From assembly GCA_002365595.1 (NCBI GenBank), contig DFAM01000009.1, forward strand, positions 1 through 64,000: DNA of 64,000 bases, written 5' to 3'. This stretch comes from Acinetobacter sp. UBA3106. GTDB taxonomy: Bacteria; Pseudomonadota; Gammaproteobacteria; Pseudomonadales; Moraxellaceae. The translations under genes were made by a program, and so were the position numbers. This document shows positions 53,359 through 61,256 of this stretch, in pieces. Below the pieces are notes generated by a model. That model saw only the letters and a program-made list of their open reading frames with translations. It made no database searches and was not told the DNA's origin. The stretch's first letter is position 1. Every line of letters starts with the position of its first letter.

Positions 53359-53362
53359 AACC

Positions 53363-53623
53363 TTATTTATTTTCAAAATATTTCTGACATCCCTGAAAAA
53401 ATTCCTCATTGAAGTTCATGGAAGGATCATCTTTATCATCATCGCATTGGTCTACAGATTTGAGATTGTCTTGCGCATAGCGATAGCCATAGTATTGCTC
53501 TGTCCCCTCCTCGAAGCCTCCAAATTCCTCTTCTTTCATGGACTGAAAATACAAAAATGCCGCAATGGCGATAAGAATAAGTACCACCACCATACTGATA
53601 ATTTTGGTCTGTCTTGTCATCAT
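53363..53623 (-). CDS. Small membrane-anchored acidic protein
   Basis: The 86-residue protein has one N-terminal membrane helix (KIISMVVVLILIAIAAFLYFQ) and an acidic periplasmic tail with two Cys residues (SVDQCDDDKDD, FFQGCQKYF). An AAGGGA ribosome site is 9 bp upstream. No family recognised. Confidence 0.7.
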   Translation of the reverse strand: MMTRQTKIISMVVVLILIAIAAFLYFQSMKEEEFGGFEEGTEQYYGYRYAQDNLKSVDQCDDDKDDPSMNFNEEFFQGCQKYFENK

Positions 53624-53731
53624 TTTCTTATTTCCCTTAAGCCCCTCCGACCTTCAAGCTACAAAAACGATCATCTATCACTCAGGATGAAGTTATAAGA
53701 ACCGGGCTCCTGATTCAAGGAAAAAAATCCT

Positions 53732-53944
53732 TTATTTCTGTCGCGTGACAGGATTTTCATTCGGCTTTCTTTGCGGATTGGATGTCCCGATATGCTGATC
53801 TGGTTGATCCGGTTGAGGAGTCGGTGGTTTGGGTTGATCGGGTTGAGGATGGGGTGGATTGGGTTGTTCCTGCTGATCAGGATTTTGAATTAAAGGAACT
53901 GGCTGTTTTTGCTGGTCTGGCTGTTGGTCATCTTGTTCGGTCAT
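53732..53944 (-). CDS. Small Pro/Gln/Asp-rich repeat protein
   Basis: From the ATG at 53944 (MTEQDDQQPDQQ) the frame encodes 70 residues of low complexity, with the unit PQPDQPKPPTPQPDQPDQ and related PDQQEQPNPPHPQ. The sequence is hydrophilic, has no membrane segment and is probably disordered. AGGA lies 11 bp upstream. The reverse frame over the same DNA is open too, so coding status is moderately supported only. Confidence 0.5.
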   Translation of the reverse strand: MTEQDDQQPDQQKQPVPLIQNPDQQEQPNPPHPQPDQPKPPTPQPDQPDQHIGTSNPQRKPNENPVTRQK

Positions 53945-54006
53945 GGGGCTGTCTGTCCTGTGCATTGCGATTGATCATTTGCACTACATCAGCTTTAATT
54001 TACGCC

Positions 54007-54147
54007 TTAAATTTGATCTTCCAACTCAAGCAATGTGTCAATTTCCATCATTGTAAATGTGATATCTCTAGATGATTGATCTGCAACAACTACAATAAAA
54101 TCCGCTTCACATTGCTTACCAAAAGCCTTCAAAGCCTGATGTTGTAT
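54007..54147 (-). pseudogene. Possible C-terminal remnant of a lost gene
   Basis: The minus strand is open for 46 codons ending TAA at 54007 and reads HQALKAFGKQCEADFIVVVADQ...MEIDTLLELEDQI, which looks like real protein in composition. It is closed upstream by a TGA at 54148 and has no start codon in a sensible place until ATGs inside it. It lies in a 390-bp gap with no other gene. I do not recognise the family. Confidence 0.3.
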
Positions 54148-54333
54148 TCACATGCCACAGAAATGGCACAGTTACTGCAAGGTATTATTTAGCAAGTTCA
54201 GAAGCTCAATAAATCTATTGAAATATGATCATATAAATGCAATATTTCCATGATAACAATCATCTAACAGAGCCTTAAGTCGACCTATAAAAGCACATTG
54301 AACACATAGAAAAACTGCTATTCGGGAGTAGAT

Positions 54334-54561
54334 ATGAATACCAGCAATAATTATGTCAAACAAATCAAGAATGCTAAACGTGGTGGTTATACTCCAACAA
54401 TTGCCAAGGATATTAATAAACATAAAATTCAAAAAGCCCTCCGACTGATCGAACAATGGCGCAAACTGGCCAGCGAACTTAAACCACAAATGCAAATCGA
54501 TATGGCTTTAACCCTGGAAGAATGTGCGCAAGACCTGGACCAGATTTTAAGGAGTAAATAG
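54334..54561 (+). CDS. Small basic protein of unknown function
   Basis: The 75-residue product (MNTSNNYVKQIKNAKRGG...DLDQILRSK) is basic in its first half and helical in its second (KIQKALRLIEQWRKLASELK). A GGGAG ribosome site 6 bp upstream makes the start convincing. No family recognised. Confidence 0.6.
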   Translation: MNTSNNYVKQIKNAKRGGYTPTIAKDINKHKIQKALRLIEQWRKLASELKPQMQIDMALTLEECAQDLDQILRSK

Positions 54562-54701
54562 TTTTTTAAAATTGAGAACCATTTATTGAATTGACGAGAT
54601 GACCTGGAAAAATTGAACCCCTCAAGACCAAGTCATCTCTTTCAACCGCTCATTTTTTGGCTTGCGTTTTCAACAAAATTCGCTATTATTCTCTGCACGT
54701 T

Positions 54702-54777
<76 letters not shown>

Positions 54778-54787
54778 TTTTATACTT

Positions 54788-54820
54788 AGCCTCGCTTTTT
54801 AGTGAGGCTTTGTTGTTTTT
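54788..54820 (+). terminator. Terminator after tRNA-Thr copy 2
   Basis: AGCCTCGC/GTGAGGCT stem followed by TTGTTGTTTTT, 11 bp past the tRNA. Confidence 0.65.
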
Positions 54821-54857
54821 AGCCTTTGCTTTTAAAAATTAGAACACTCTCCCATGC

Positions 54858-55691
54858 TCAGGCATTCTTCTTTGCACTGATCTGTACATAATTGACCAAG
54901 CCATCCTGATAAAGCTGCTGACAGAGTTTTGCGGTCATGCGAATTTTAAAGGTATCCAGGCCTGTGCCCTGCTTTGGCAATTGCTGCAAATGTTGAAAGT
55001 AGTTTGCAAAGCCGTATAAAACCGCTTTGGATATATCCCGAATTTCAATGTCGCTAAAATCATGTTGCTGCAAGGTTTGTTCTAAGATTGATGCCGTCAT
55101 CAAATGCTCCAGATTCACATCAGCCGCCTTGAGCAGCCATTTATATTTCTGCTGTTGTAGTGCGTTCAAATTCAGCCATTGCTCGGACAGCATTAAATAA
55201 TGAAAACCCAGCCGGCCTTTTGAATTTAAAACATTGTCCACTGAATCTAGGAATGAATTTAGATTGGAATGATAGGCAGCATCGATACACAGCACCACAT
55301 CAAAGTGCTGCTTGAAAGGAATGTGCTTTAAATTTAAAAACGATTGCGGGTAAATCGCCGTAATTTGGGGAAAATATTTTTGAATTTGAATGACACAGCT
55401 GGCTTGTAATTCCACCGCTTCAATATGCTGAACCCGATAGTGCTGTTGCCAGTACAGCAGACTAGCACCCTGTCCGCAGCCCAGATCTAATAAGCGGTCA
55501 TTGGAAGTTAAAGCTACCGCTTGCGCCAATTGATTTGCCAACTGACGGCAAGCTGTGGGATAGGACGACATTGCATCATCCCAATAGCCCAGATTGCTCC
55601 AGGCGAGTACGGCATCATCTCCTAACTGTTTTGCATTAATGGCATATTTATGTTGAGGAAGTTTTTGCCGAATCGCTTGAAGCCATTTCAT
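54858..55691 (-). CDS. SAM-dependent methyltransferase, cyclopropane-synthase-like fold
   Basis: The 277-residue protein has SNLGYWDDAMSSYPTACRQLA ahead of motif I RLLDLGCGQGASLLYW, an arrangement seen in lipid or sugar-natural-product methyltransferases. It starts 3 bp after the FAD enzyme stop and is surely co-transcribed with it. The substrate is unknown; the pairing with an FAD amine-oxidase-like protein echoes operons that modify unsaturated fatty acids. Confidence 0.8.
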   Translation of the reverse strand: MKWLQAIRQKLPQHKYAINAKQLGDDAVLAWSNLGYWDDAMSSYPTACRQLANQLAQAVALTSNDRLLDLGCGQGASLLYWQQHYRVQHIEAVELQASCVIQIQKYFPQITAIYPQSFLNLKHIPFKQHFDVVLCIDAAYHSNLNSFLDSVDNVLNSKGRLGFHYLMLSEQWLNLNALQQQKYKWLLKAADVNLEHLMTASILEQTLQQHDFSDIEIRDISKAVLYGFANYFQHLQQLPKQGTGLDTFKIRMTAKLCQQLYQDGLVNYVQISAKKNA

Positions 55692-55694
55692 ATT

Positions 55695-56993
55695 TTAGTA
55701 GCCGAGTTGTGGGGCAACCTCAACTTTAGGTTTTAATCCGGCAAACGGCAATGGCGCACCTAAAATTTCTGCAATATGCATGGCTGAAGTCACGGCAGAT
55801 TCAAGTACAGGTAAGCCATCACAAGACCAAGAACCGCAATAAAACACTTTACGGTTTAAATCTTTATGACGGGCTTGCAGCTCTTTATTTAATGCCACTG
55901 TTTGTGAATCCACCACAGCACGGGTTAAGGTCACCGATGAGATAATTTTTTTCGGATCAATTTCGGTCACCGGCTGCCAGGTTTGGAATACTGGTGATTT
56001 ACCCACTAAACTTGGCTCAACCGAATTCAGCCAGACGGTGAATTGCTGACGGGTAAATTTACGGTCCATCATGTAGCTGAGTACAGCCCAATCTTTACGT
56101 TTTGGCGGCATCACCGATTGATCGGTATGAATCACCAGCTGACCCTGCTCAAATTTAAATTTCTTTAACAGCGCAATATCATCAGCAAATTGTTCATTAT
56201 CGAGGAATGTTTCAATTTTATTGGTCGGGGTAGCCACAATCACACGGTCAAACACATGTTGTTCGCCCTGTGCATTTTCAACCAGTACGCCCTGCTCTTG
56301 TTGCTGAATATGGGTAATGGCAGAACCGCCACGGATTTCAATGCCTTCAACCAGCTTGTCGACCAAGGCCGGTGTACCGCCCTGTAGACGCAATAACGCA
56401 TCGCCATCGGTTAATTGACGCAAGAAAACCAGCAAGGGTTTTGCCGGCCATTCGCCAATGGTTTTGGGATGACAGGTACAAATGGTATACAGCACCGGCA
56501 TCACTGCGCCATGCCAGAAAACTTCTTCAATATCATTATTATTAATGAATTCAGCCAAGGTAATGTCTTGGTTTTTAGATTTAAAGAACTTGGCAATAGC
56601 CGTCTTCAACTGCAGCATGCCTTTGACCAGGCGCCAGCCATATTGCTGAATGCCCTTACGGTTATTAATGATAGGAAAATTACCAATACGGCTGCGTGAA
56701 GTGGTCAGCCAGGTTTCGGTACGGTCTTCAAATAACCAGCTGCAGGCCATATAAGTGCGGACAGGAAAAGTCTGGATACCCAGATAAGCCGCGAGGCTAA
56801 GGGTGTTTTTCCACAAATGAGGGTTCATGACACGTAAAGGTGCATCAATCAGACCACCTTCGAATTCAATGCTATGACTATCCATACCACGGCCAGCCAA
56901 GGCTTCGAAAATAGTCACGCTATGCCCTGCATCTTTAAGAATTCTTGCGGTAGCTAGCCCAGCCATGCCACTGCCAATAACTGCAATATCCAA
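55695..56993 (-). CDS. FAD-dependent amine-oxidase-like protein
   Basis: The 432-residue protein starts at the dinucleotide-binding motif DIAVIGSGMAGLATARIL, followed by the second conserved acidic residue (IFEALAGRGMDS). VIVATPTNKI (about residue 253) and the C-terminal FYCGSWSCDGLPVLESAVTSA complete the FAD fold. It is the first gene of a pair with the methyltransferase. Substrate unknown. Confidence 0.82.
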   Translation of the reverse strand: MDIAVIGSGMAGLATARILKDAGHSVTIFEALAGRGMDSHSIEFEGGLIDAPLRVMNPHLWKNTLSLAAYLGIQTFPVRTYMACSWLFEDRTETWLTTSRSRIGNFPIINNRKGIQQYGWRLVKGMLQLKTAIAKFFKSKNQDITLAEFINNNDIEEVFWHGAVMPVLYTICTCHPKTIGEWPAKPLLVFLRQLTDGDALLRLQGGTPALVDKLVEGIEIRGGSAITHIQQQEQGVLVENAQGEQHVFDRVIVATPTNKIETFLDNEQFADDIALLKKFKFEQGQLVIHTDQSVMPPKRKDWAVLSYMMDRKFTRQQFTVWLNSVEPSLVGKSPVFQTWQPVTEIDPKKIISSVTLTRAVVDSQTVALNKELQARHKDLNRKVFYCGSWSCDGLPVLESAVTSAMHIAEILGAPLPFAGLKPKVEVAPQLGY

Positions 56994-57000
56994 AATTATT

Positions 57001-57361
57001 ATCCGTCAGTTACACATAAGATTACTGAAATTATGAACCAAGCGGGGTTAAAAGAGGGTATTAAAATATTCCAGAATGTATCTTTTTAACAAAACTCATC
57101 ACGATGAATATAAAGCATAAATTTACATTTGCTTACATAGAAATAAACCCCAAATAGACCCAAGAAAATATTATATTTTTAAATAAAATATACAAAAATC
57201 CTTTTAAAAAAAACAATATATATTAACCAATTTTATAACAACCGTTTTACAAAAGGTTCAAATATTATTATGATAGCCAAGACAAAAACCTGATAACTCC
57301 ATCACGTTTTGTATCAGCTACAACTATGCAAATATGCTGACAACAAAAAAATTCAGTTCGC
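57001..57361. other. AT-rich non-coding region
   Basis: About 360 bp upstream of the FAD gene (minus strand) with long A/T runs and no coding frame. It must hold that gene's promoter; several TATAAT-like boxes occur and none stands out. I see no repeats or RNA structure. Confidence 0.5.
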
Positions 57362-57390
57362 AAAAAGCCCCTCAGTTTTTAGGGGCTTCT
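57362..57390 (-). terminator. Terminator after the pirin gene
   Basis: On the minus strand AAGCCCCT, loop AAAAACTG, AGGGGCTT and then T-run, 33 bp past the stop at 57423. Confidence 0.8.
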
Positions 57391-57422
57391 TTCTTTTTCC
57401 ATCAATCAGGTAAATGCCAGGC

Positions 57423-58310
57423 TTAATCTGTAACCGGGATTTCACCGAACTTGCCGCTATTAAAATCATTAAATGCTTGAATGATTTCATCTTTGCTATT
57501 CATTACGAAAGGCCCATAACCCTGAATAGGTTCATTAAGCGGTTGACCGGTCAGCAGCAAAAATTTGCTGTCTTGCAGTGCTTCAAGTTGAATATCGGCT
57601 TCGCCATCTTGAGCAAACATGACAATCGAGCTGTCTTGCACATGCTGCGTTCCGTTCAACTGCATTTTACCCGATAGCACCACCAACAGGACATTGTGAT
57701 CGACAGGGACATGCAGATGCTGAAGCTGCTCGGCTTTTAATTCACCATCCCAGACATTGACCGGACTATGGGTTGCAGCGGGACCTGTATGCTCTGCATC
57801 ATCCTTTATATAGCGACCGGCAATTACCCGGATATGCCCTGCACCCTGTTCAAACTTAATGACCGGAATGTTTTTGGCTGTAATGGCCTGATATTTCGGT
57901 GCGGTCATTTTATCTGCTGCAGGCAAGTTGACCCAAAGCTGTACCATTTCAAACAGGCCGCCATGTTGAGCAAAATCAGGAGAATGAAATTCTTCATGCA
58001 CCAAGCCTGCTCCTGCCGTCATCCATTGCACATCACCAGTTTGAATGGTGCCACCACCACCTGCCGAGTCTTTATGCGTCACTTCACCCTGATAGACAAT
58101 GGTTACAGTTTCAAAGCCACGATGGGGATGAGACCCGACCCCATGTTGCTGCGTGGTTGGGGTAAAATGGTAGGGTGCTGCGTAATCCAACAGTAAAAAT
58201 GGACTGATCGCCTGCCCTAAACGGTCATAGGAAAACAGGTTTTTTACCGGAAAGCCGTCACCCACCCAATGCATGTTCTGGTTGCGATAAACGCCAATAA
58301 TTTTTTTCAT
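57423..58310 (-). CDS. Pirin family protein
   Basis: The 295-residue bicupin has the pirin metal site HPHRGFETVTIVYQGEVTHKDS and the later GLVHEEFHS in the N-terminal cupin, and a C-terminal cupin with VLLVVLSGKMQLNG. Bacterial pirins include quercetinases and redox sensors; the substrate is not evident. A lone gene with own terminator, upstream of ahpC's terminator. Confidence 0.9.
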   Translation of the reverse strand: MKKIIGVYRNQNMHWVGDGFPVKNLFSYDRLGQAISPFLLLDYAAPYHFTPTTQQHGVGSHPHRGFETVTIVYQGEVTHKDSAGGGGTIQTGDVQWMTAGAGLVHEEFHSPDFAQHGGLFEMVQLWVNLPAADKMTAPKYQAITAKNIPVIKFEQGAGHIRVIAGRYIKDDAEHTGPAATHSPVNVWDGELKAEQLQHLHVPVDHNVLLVVLSGKMQLNGTQHVQDSSIVMFAQDGEADIQLEALQDSKFLLLTGQPLNEPIQGYGPFVMNSKDEIIQAFNDFNSGKFGEIPVTD

Positions 58311-58523
58311 CTCAAACTCCTATCTCTAGGAAACAATATGTGTTTATCTTAGATTTTTTAAAGATTGCGGCCTAGTCGCAGCGTAATATACAGCGTCTCA
58401 AGAATGGGATAATCGAATTTTGACCTTCAAATTCAATACACAAAATCATTTCATCCAGATAAATATCATCATTTTCCTATAGCTAGGATGATCTATCTTT
58501 TTCTTTTACCGGGAATCTACATA

Positions 58524-58555
58524 AAAAAATCCAGAACCGAAATTCTGGATTTTTT
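58524..58555 (-). terminator. Terminator after ahpC
   Basis: AAAATCCAGAA/TTCTGGATTTT with loop CCGAAA and flanking A/T runs, 23 bp past the ahpC stop. Confidence 0.85.
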
Positions 58556-58577
58556 AATAGAACATGTGAAGCTAAAC

Positions 58578-59141
58578 TTAGATTTTACCGATCAGGTCAA
58601 TTGAAGGAGCAAGTGTGGCATCACCTTCTTTCCATTTTGCCGGGCAAACTTCACCTGGATGCGTATGTACATATTGTGCCGCTTTTACTTTACGCAGAAG
58701 TTCTTGAGCATCACGGCCAATACCGCCAGCATTGATTTCGATAATCTGAATTTTACCTTCCGGGTCAATCACGAAAGTGCCACGGTCTGCCAAGCCTTCA
58801 GACTCAATTAAAACTTCAAAGTTTTTCGCCAAAGTCCAGGTTGGGTCGCCGACCATGCTGTATTGGATTTTCTTGATTTCGTCAGAAGAATCGTGCCAAG
58901 CTTTGTGAGTAAAATGAGTGTCGGTAGAGACTGAATAAATCTCGACGCCCATTTTTTGGAATTCAGCATAGTTATCAGCTAAATCGCCTAATTCTGTTGG
59001 ACAGACGAAAGTGAAATCTGCAGGATAAAAGAATACCACTGACCATTTTCCAATCATGTCTTTTTCAGACACCTGAATGAATTCGCCATTTTTATATGCT
59101 GTTGCGTTGAATGGCTTCACTTCAGTATTAATTAAACTCAT
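58578..59141 (-). CDS. ahpC: Alkyl hydroperoxide reductase subunit C
   Basis: AhpC is a two-Cys peroxiredoxin that reduces organic peroxides and H2O2. The 187 residues contain the peroxidatic Cys in FYPADFTFVCPTELG (about Cys-47) and the resolving Cys in GEVCPAKW (about Cys-166). ahpF is not adjacent. I saw no confident OxyR site in the 150-bp upstream gap. Confidence 0.97.
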   Translation of the reverse strand: MSLINTEVKPFNATAYKNGEFIQVSEKDMIGKWSVVFFYPADFTFVCPTELGDLADNYAEFQKMGVEIYSVSTDTHFTHKAWHDSSDEIKKIQYSMVGDPTWTLAKNFEVLIESEGLADRGTFVIDPEGKIQIIEINAGGIGRDAQELLRKVKAAQYVHTHPGEVCPAKWKEGDATLAPSIDLIGKI

Positions 59142-59298
59142 GAGATATTCCTCTAGCTCGTTTCTGGGATTGCTTATCTTGTGAAGCTAGAATACGAAAG
59201 ATTCTCAAATAGGTAAAACCGTACTTTTTTATAAAAACTATCGGATTTTTAGATTAATTAATTCTATCTTGCTTTACTTTTTTATCGTTTGGATCGAT

Positions 59299-59979
59299 TT
59301 AAGGATAAGCGGGAAACTGTGCGATAGATTGCCAGGCTGCATCAATCAATGCCTGTTTATATAGGGTTGGAGTAGTGCTGACTTTGTGTGATAGCCAGGC
59401 CCGACAATAACTTTCAGTTGCACCCAGCATTAAAGACAACAGCAATTCTCTTGGAATCTTTGCAAGTTGCGCAATCTCTGCATCGGCCTGCTGTTGTAAC
59501 CAGACAAATACCGCCTGATTACGTTGCTGGTTTTGTACCGCAACTGCTGCATTCTGCTCTGCCCCTAACCCCCTACGCGCCATAAACAGGAAGCGGGCAA
59601 AATCGGGGTTTTGCACCACCCAGTCAATATATCGACCAATGATGACCGTCACACCCTGTTGCACGCCTCGGGCTTGCTGTAATGCTGCTGTGCGCTGCTG
59701 CATCTGATCTTGCAAGGCTGCACTAAAGAGTGCGCCCACGATGCCTTCCTTGTTTTTAAAGTGGTGATAAATCGCCCCTACACTGCTATCCGCACGCTCA
59801 CGGATCATTTCAATACTGGTGGCTTCAATACCGAATTCAGCAAAGCACTCTAAGGCGTGTTGCAGCAAAATGCGTTTTAGTTCGGCACGGCGTCCGGGAT
59901 AAATGCGGTGTAGTAAATCGGCTTGCTGCATATCCATATGCTTCGATACATGATGAGACCAGGCAAAATCATAGACCAT
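59299..59979 (-). CDS. TetR-family transcriptional regulator
   Basis: The HTH lies in about residues 35-80 of 226 (ILLQHALECFAEFGIEATSIE, then VGAIYHHFKNKEGIVGALF). The C-terminal part is a ligand-binding/dimerisation domain. The first 25 residues precede the usual TetR start, so the true start may be further in. It is divergent from the DUF4442 gene and the gap holds two palindromes that fit its operator. Confidence 0.9.
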   Translation of the reverse strand: MVYDFAWSHHVSKHMDMQQADLLHRIYPGRRAELKRILLQHALECFAEFGIEATSIEMIRERADSSVGAIYHHFKNKEGIVGALFSAALQDQMQQRTAALQQARGVQQGVTVIIGRYIDWVVQNPDFARFLFMARRGLGAEQNAAVAVQNQQRNQAVFVWLQQQADAEIAQLAKIPRELLLSLMLGATESYCRAWLSHKVSTTPTLYKQALIDAAWQSIAQFPAYP

Positions 59980-60013
59980 TTTTTATTAAAAAGCAGTCAT
60001 TTGTGCCAAATAA

Positions 60014-60046
60014 CAGAATAATATTCTGTATTAGAATAATACTCTG
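60014..60046. promoter_or_regulatory. Double palindromic operator, probable TetR-family site
   Basis: CAGAATAATATTCTG (60014-60028) is a perfect 15-bp palindrome. A second copy, TAGAATAATACTCTG (60032-60046), has two mismatched arm positions. Their centres are 18 bp apart. They overlap the likely promoters of the divergent TetR gene and the DUF4442 gene, the expected place for an autorepressor. Confidence 0.65.
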
Positions 60047-60070
60047 CAAACTAAAACAGGGACATCTCGG

Positions 60071-60535
60071 ATGAGCCAAGCATTAAAAGTATGGAAAGCT
60101 TTAGCAAACAAACCTGCGGGTAAATGGACATTTTCAAAAATGTTGTGCTTAAAAGCGCCTTATTTCAGCAGTATCTCTCCCCTATTTGAAAGGCTGGAGC
60201 CTGAATACTGCGAAATCAAAATGAAAAAGCACCGCGCTGTGCTGAATCATTTGGGTACGGTACATGCCATTGCCATGTGTAATATGGCAGAGCTTGCCGG
60301 GGGAACCATGACCGATGCCACTGTACCGGCTACTCATCGTTGGATTCCCAAAGGCATGCAGGTGGAATACCTGAAAAAAGCCAATACCGATTTGGTTGCA
60401 ATAGCCACACCGGTACAGGCCAATTTCAAGTGGAATGCAGGCAGTGATTATCAGGTTCAGGTTGAAGTCAAAGATACAGCTCAGGAGGTTGTATTCCGTG
60501 CTGTCATTACCATGTGGGTTTCTGCCAAGAAATAA
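60071..60535 (+). CDS. DUF4442 hotdog-fold protein, putative thioesterase
   Basis: The 154-residue protein has a hotdog domain with HLGTVHAIAMCNMAELAGGTM, matching the DUF4442/YiiD-like thioesterase group. It presumably acts on an acyl thioester. The TetR repressor divergent to it and the shared operator suggest it is induced by a lipid-like ligand. Confidence 0.82.
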   Translation: MSQALKVWKALANKPAGKWTFSKMLCLKAPYFSSISPLFERLEPEYCEIKMKKHRAVLNHLGTVHAIAMCNMAELAGGTMTDATVPATHRWIPKGMQVEYLKKANTDLVAIATPVQANFKWNAGSDYQVQVEVKDTAQEVVFRAVITMWVSAKK

Positions 60536-60558
60536 AAATTAATCATCAATTGTCCATT

Positions 60559-60586
60559 AAAAAACCCTCCGCAATAGGAGGGTTTT
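60559..60586 (+). terminator. Terminator after the DUF4442 gene
   Basis: AAAACCCTCC/GGAGGGTTTT with loop GCAATA; lies between convergent genes and may serve ssb on the other strand too. Confidence 0.8.
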
Positions 60587-60614
60587 GAAGATGACTTGCC
60601 GTTTTAATTACAAC

Positions 60615-61205
60615 TTAAAACGGTAAATCATCATCTAAATCTGCCGGTGCAGCTGCTGCTGGTGCAGGCTGTTGTTTTGGCGCAAAACCACCCGGGTTGT
60701 TATTGCCGTAACCATTACCTTGATTATTCTGGTTGTTGTTAAAACCGCCCTGATTACCATAACCGCCTTGGTTGTTATTATTGTTGTTATAACCGCCGCC
60801 TTGATTATTATTGAAACGTGGCTGGTTATAACCGGCGTTGTCACCACCCGCAGCCTGTTCACCTTGCTGACGGTTGCTATCTAGCATTTGCATTTGTTCA
60901 CCACGAATTTCTGTGGTGTAGCGTTCTTGGCCGCTTTGGTCAGTCCACTGGCGCGTACGCAATGAACCTTCAATATAAACTTTTGAACCCTTACGTAGAT
61001 ATTGCTGTGCAATTTCACCTAAGCGGTTATGCAACACAATACGATGCCATTCAGTTTGCTCTTTACGCTCACCCGTATTTTTGTCAGTCCACGAATCACT
61101 GGTTGCGATTGAAAACTGAGTCAGAGAACCACCATTTGGAAAAGTTTTGGTTTCAGGATCTTTACCTAAAGTTCCCACTAAAATAACTTTATTAACACCA
61201 CGCAT
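60615..61205 (-). CDS. ssb: Single-stranded DNA-binding protein
   Basis: The 196-residue protein has an N-terminal OB fold (NKVILVGTLGKDPETKTF, EWHRIVLHNRLGEIA, SKVYIEGSLRTRQW), a Gly/Asn/Gln-rich disordered linker (residues 120-175) and the acidic C-terminal tip DDDLPF that recruits repair and replication partners. It follows the MFS gene by 51 bp on the same strand. Confidence 0.97.
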   Translation of the reverse strand: MRGVNKVILVGTLGKDPETKTFPNGGSLTQFSIATSDSWTDKNTGERKEQTEWHRIVLHNRLGEIAQQYLRKGSKVYIEGSLRTRQWTDQSGQERYTTEIRGEQMQMLDSNRQQGEQAAGGDNAGYNQPRFNNNQGGGYNNNNNNQGGYGNQGGFNNNQNNQGNGYGNNNPGGFAPKQQPAPAAAAPADLDDDLPF

Positions 61206-61256
61206 CAGACGTACACTTCCTATTTATTTCTATATTTTACTTTATAAGAGTTATGC

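Noticed and set aside
53782..54075. 97-codon plus-strand frame opposite the PDQP gene
   Set aside because: Its first part mirrors the Pro/Gln repeat on the other strand as Val/Asp/Trp runs, which is typical of a shadow frame.
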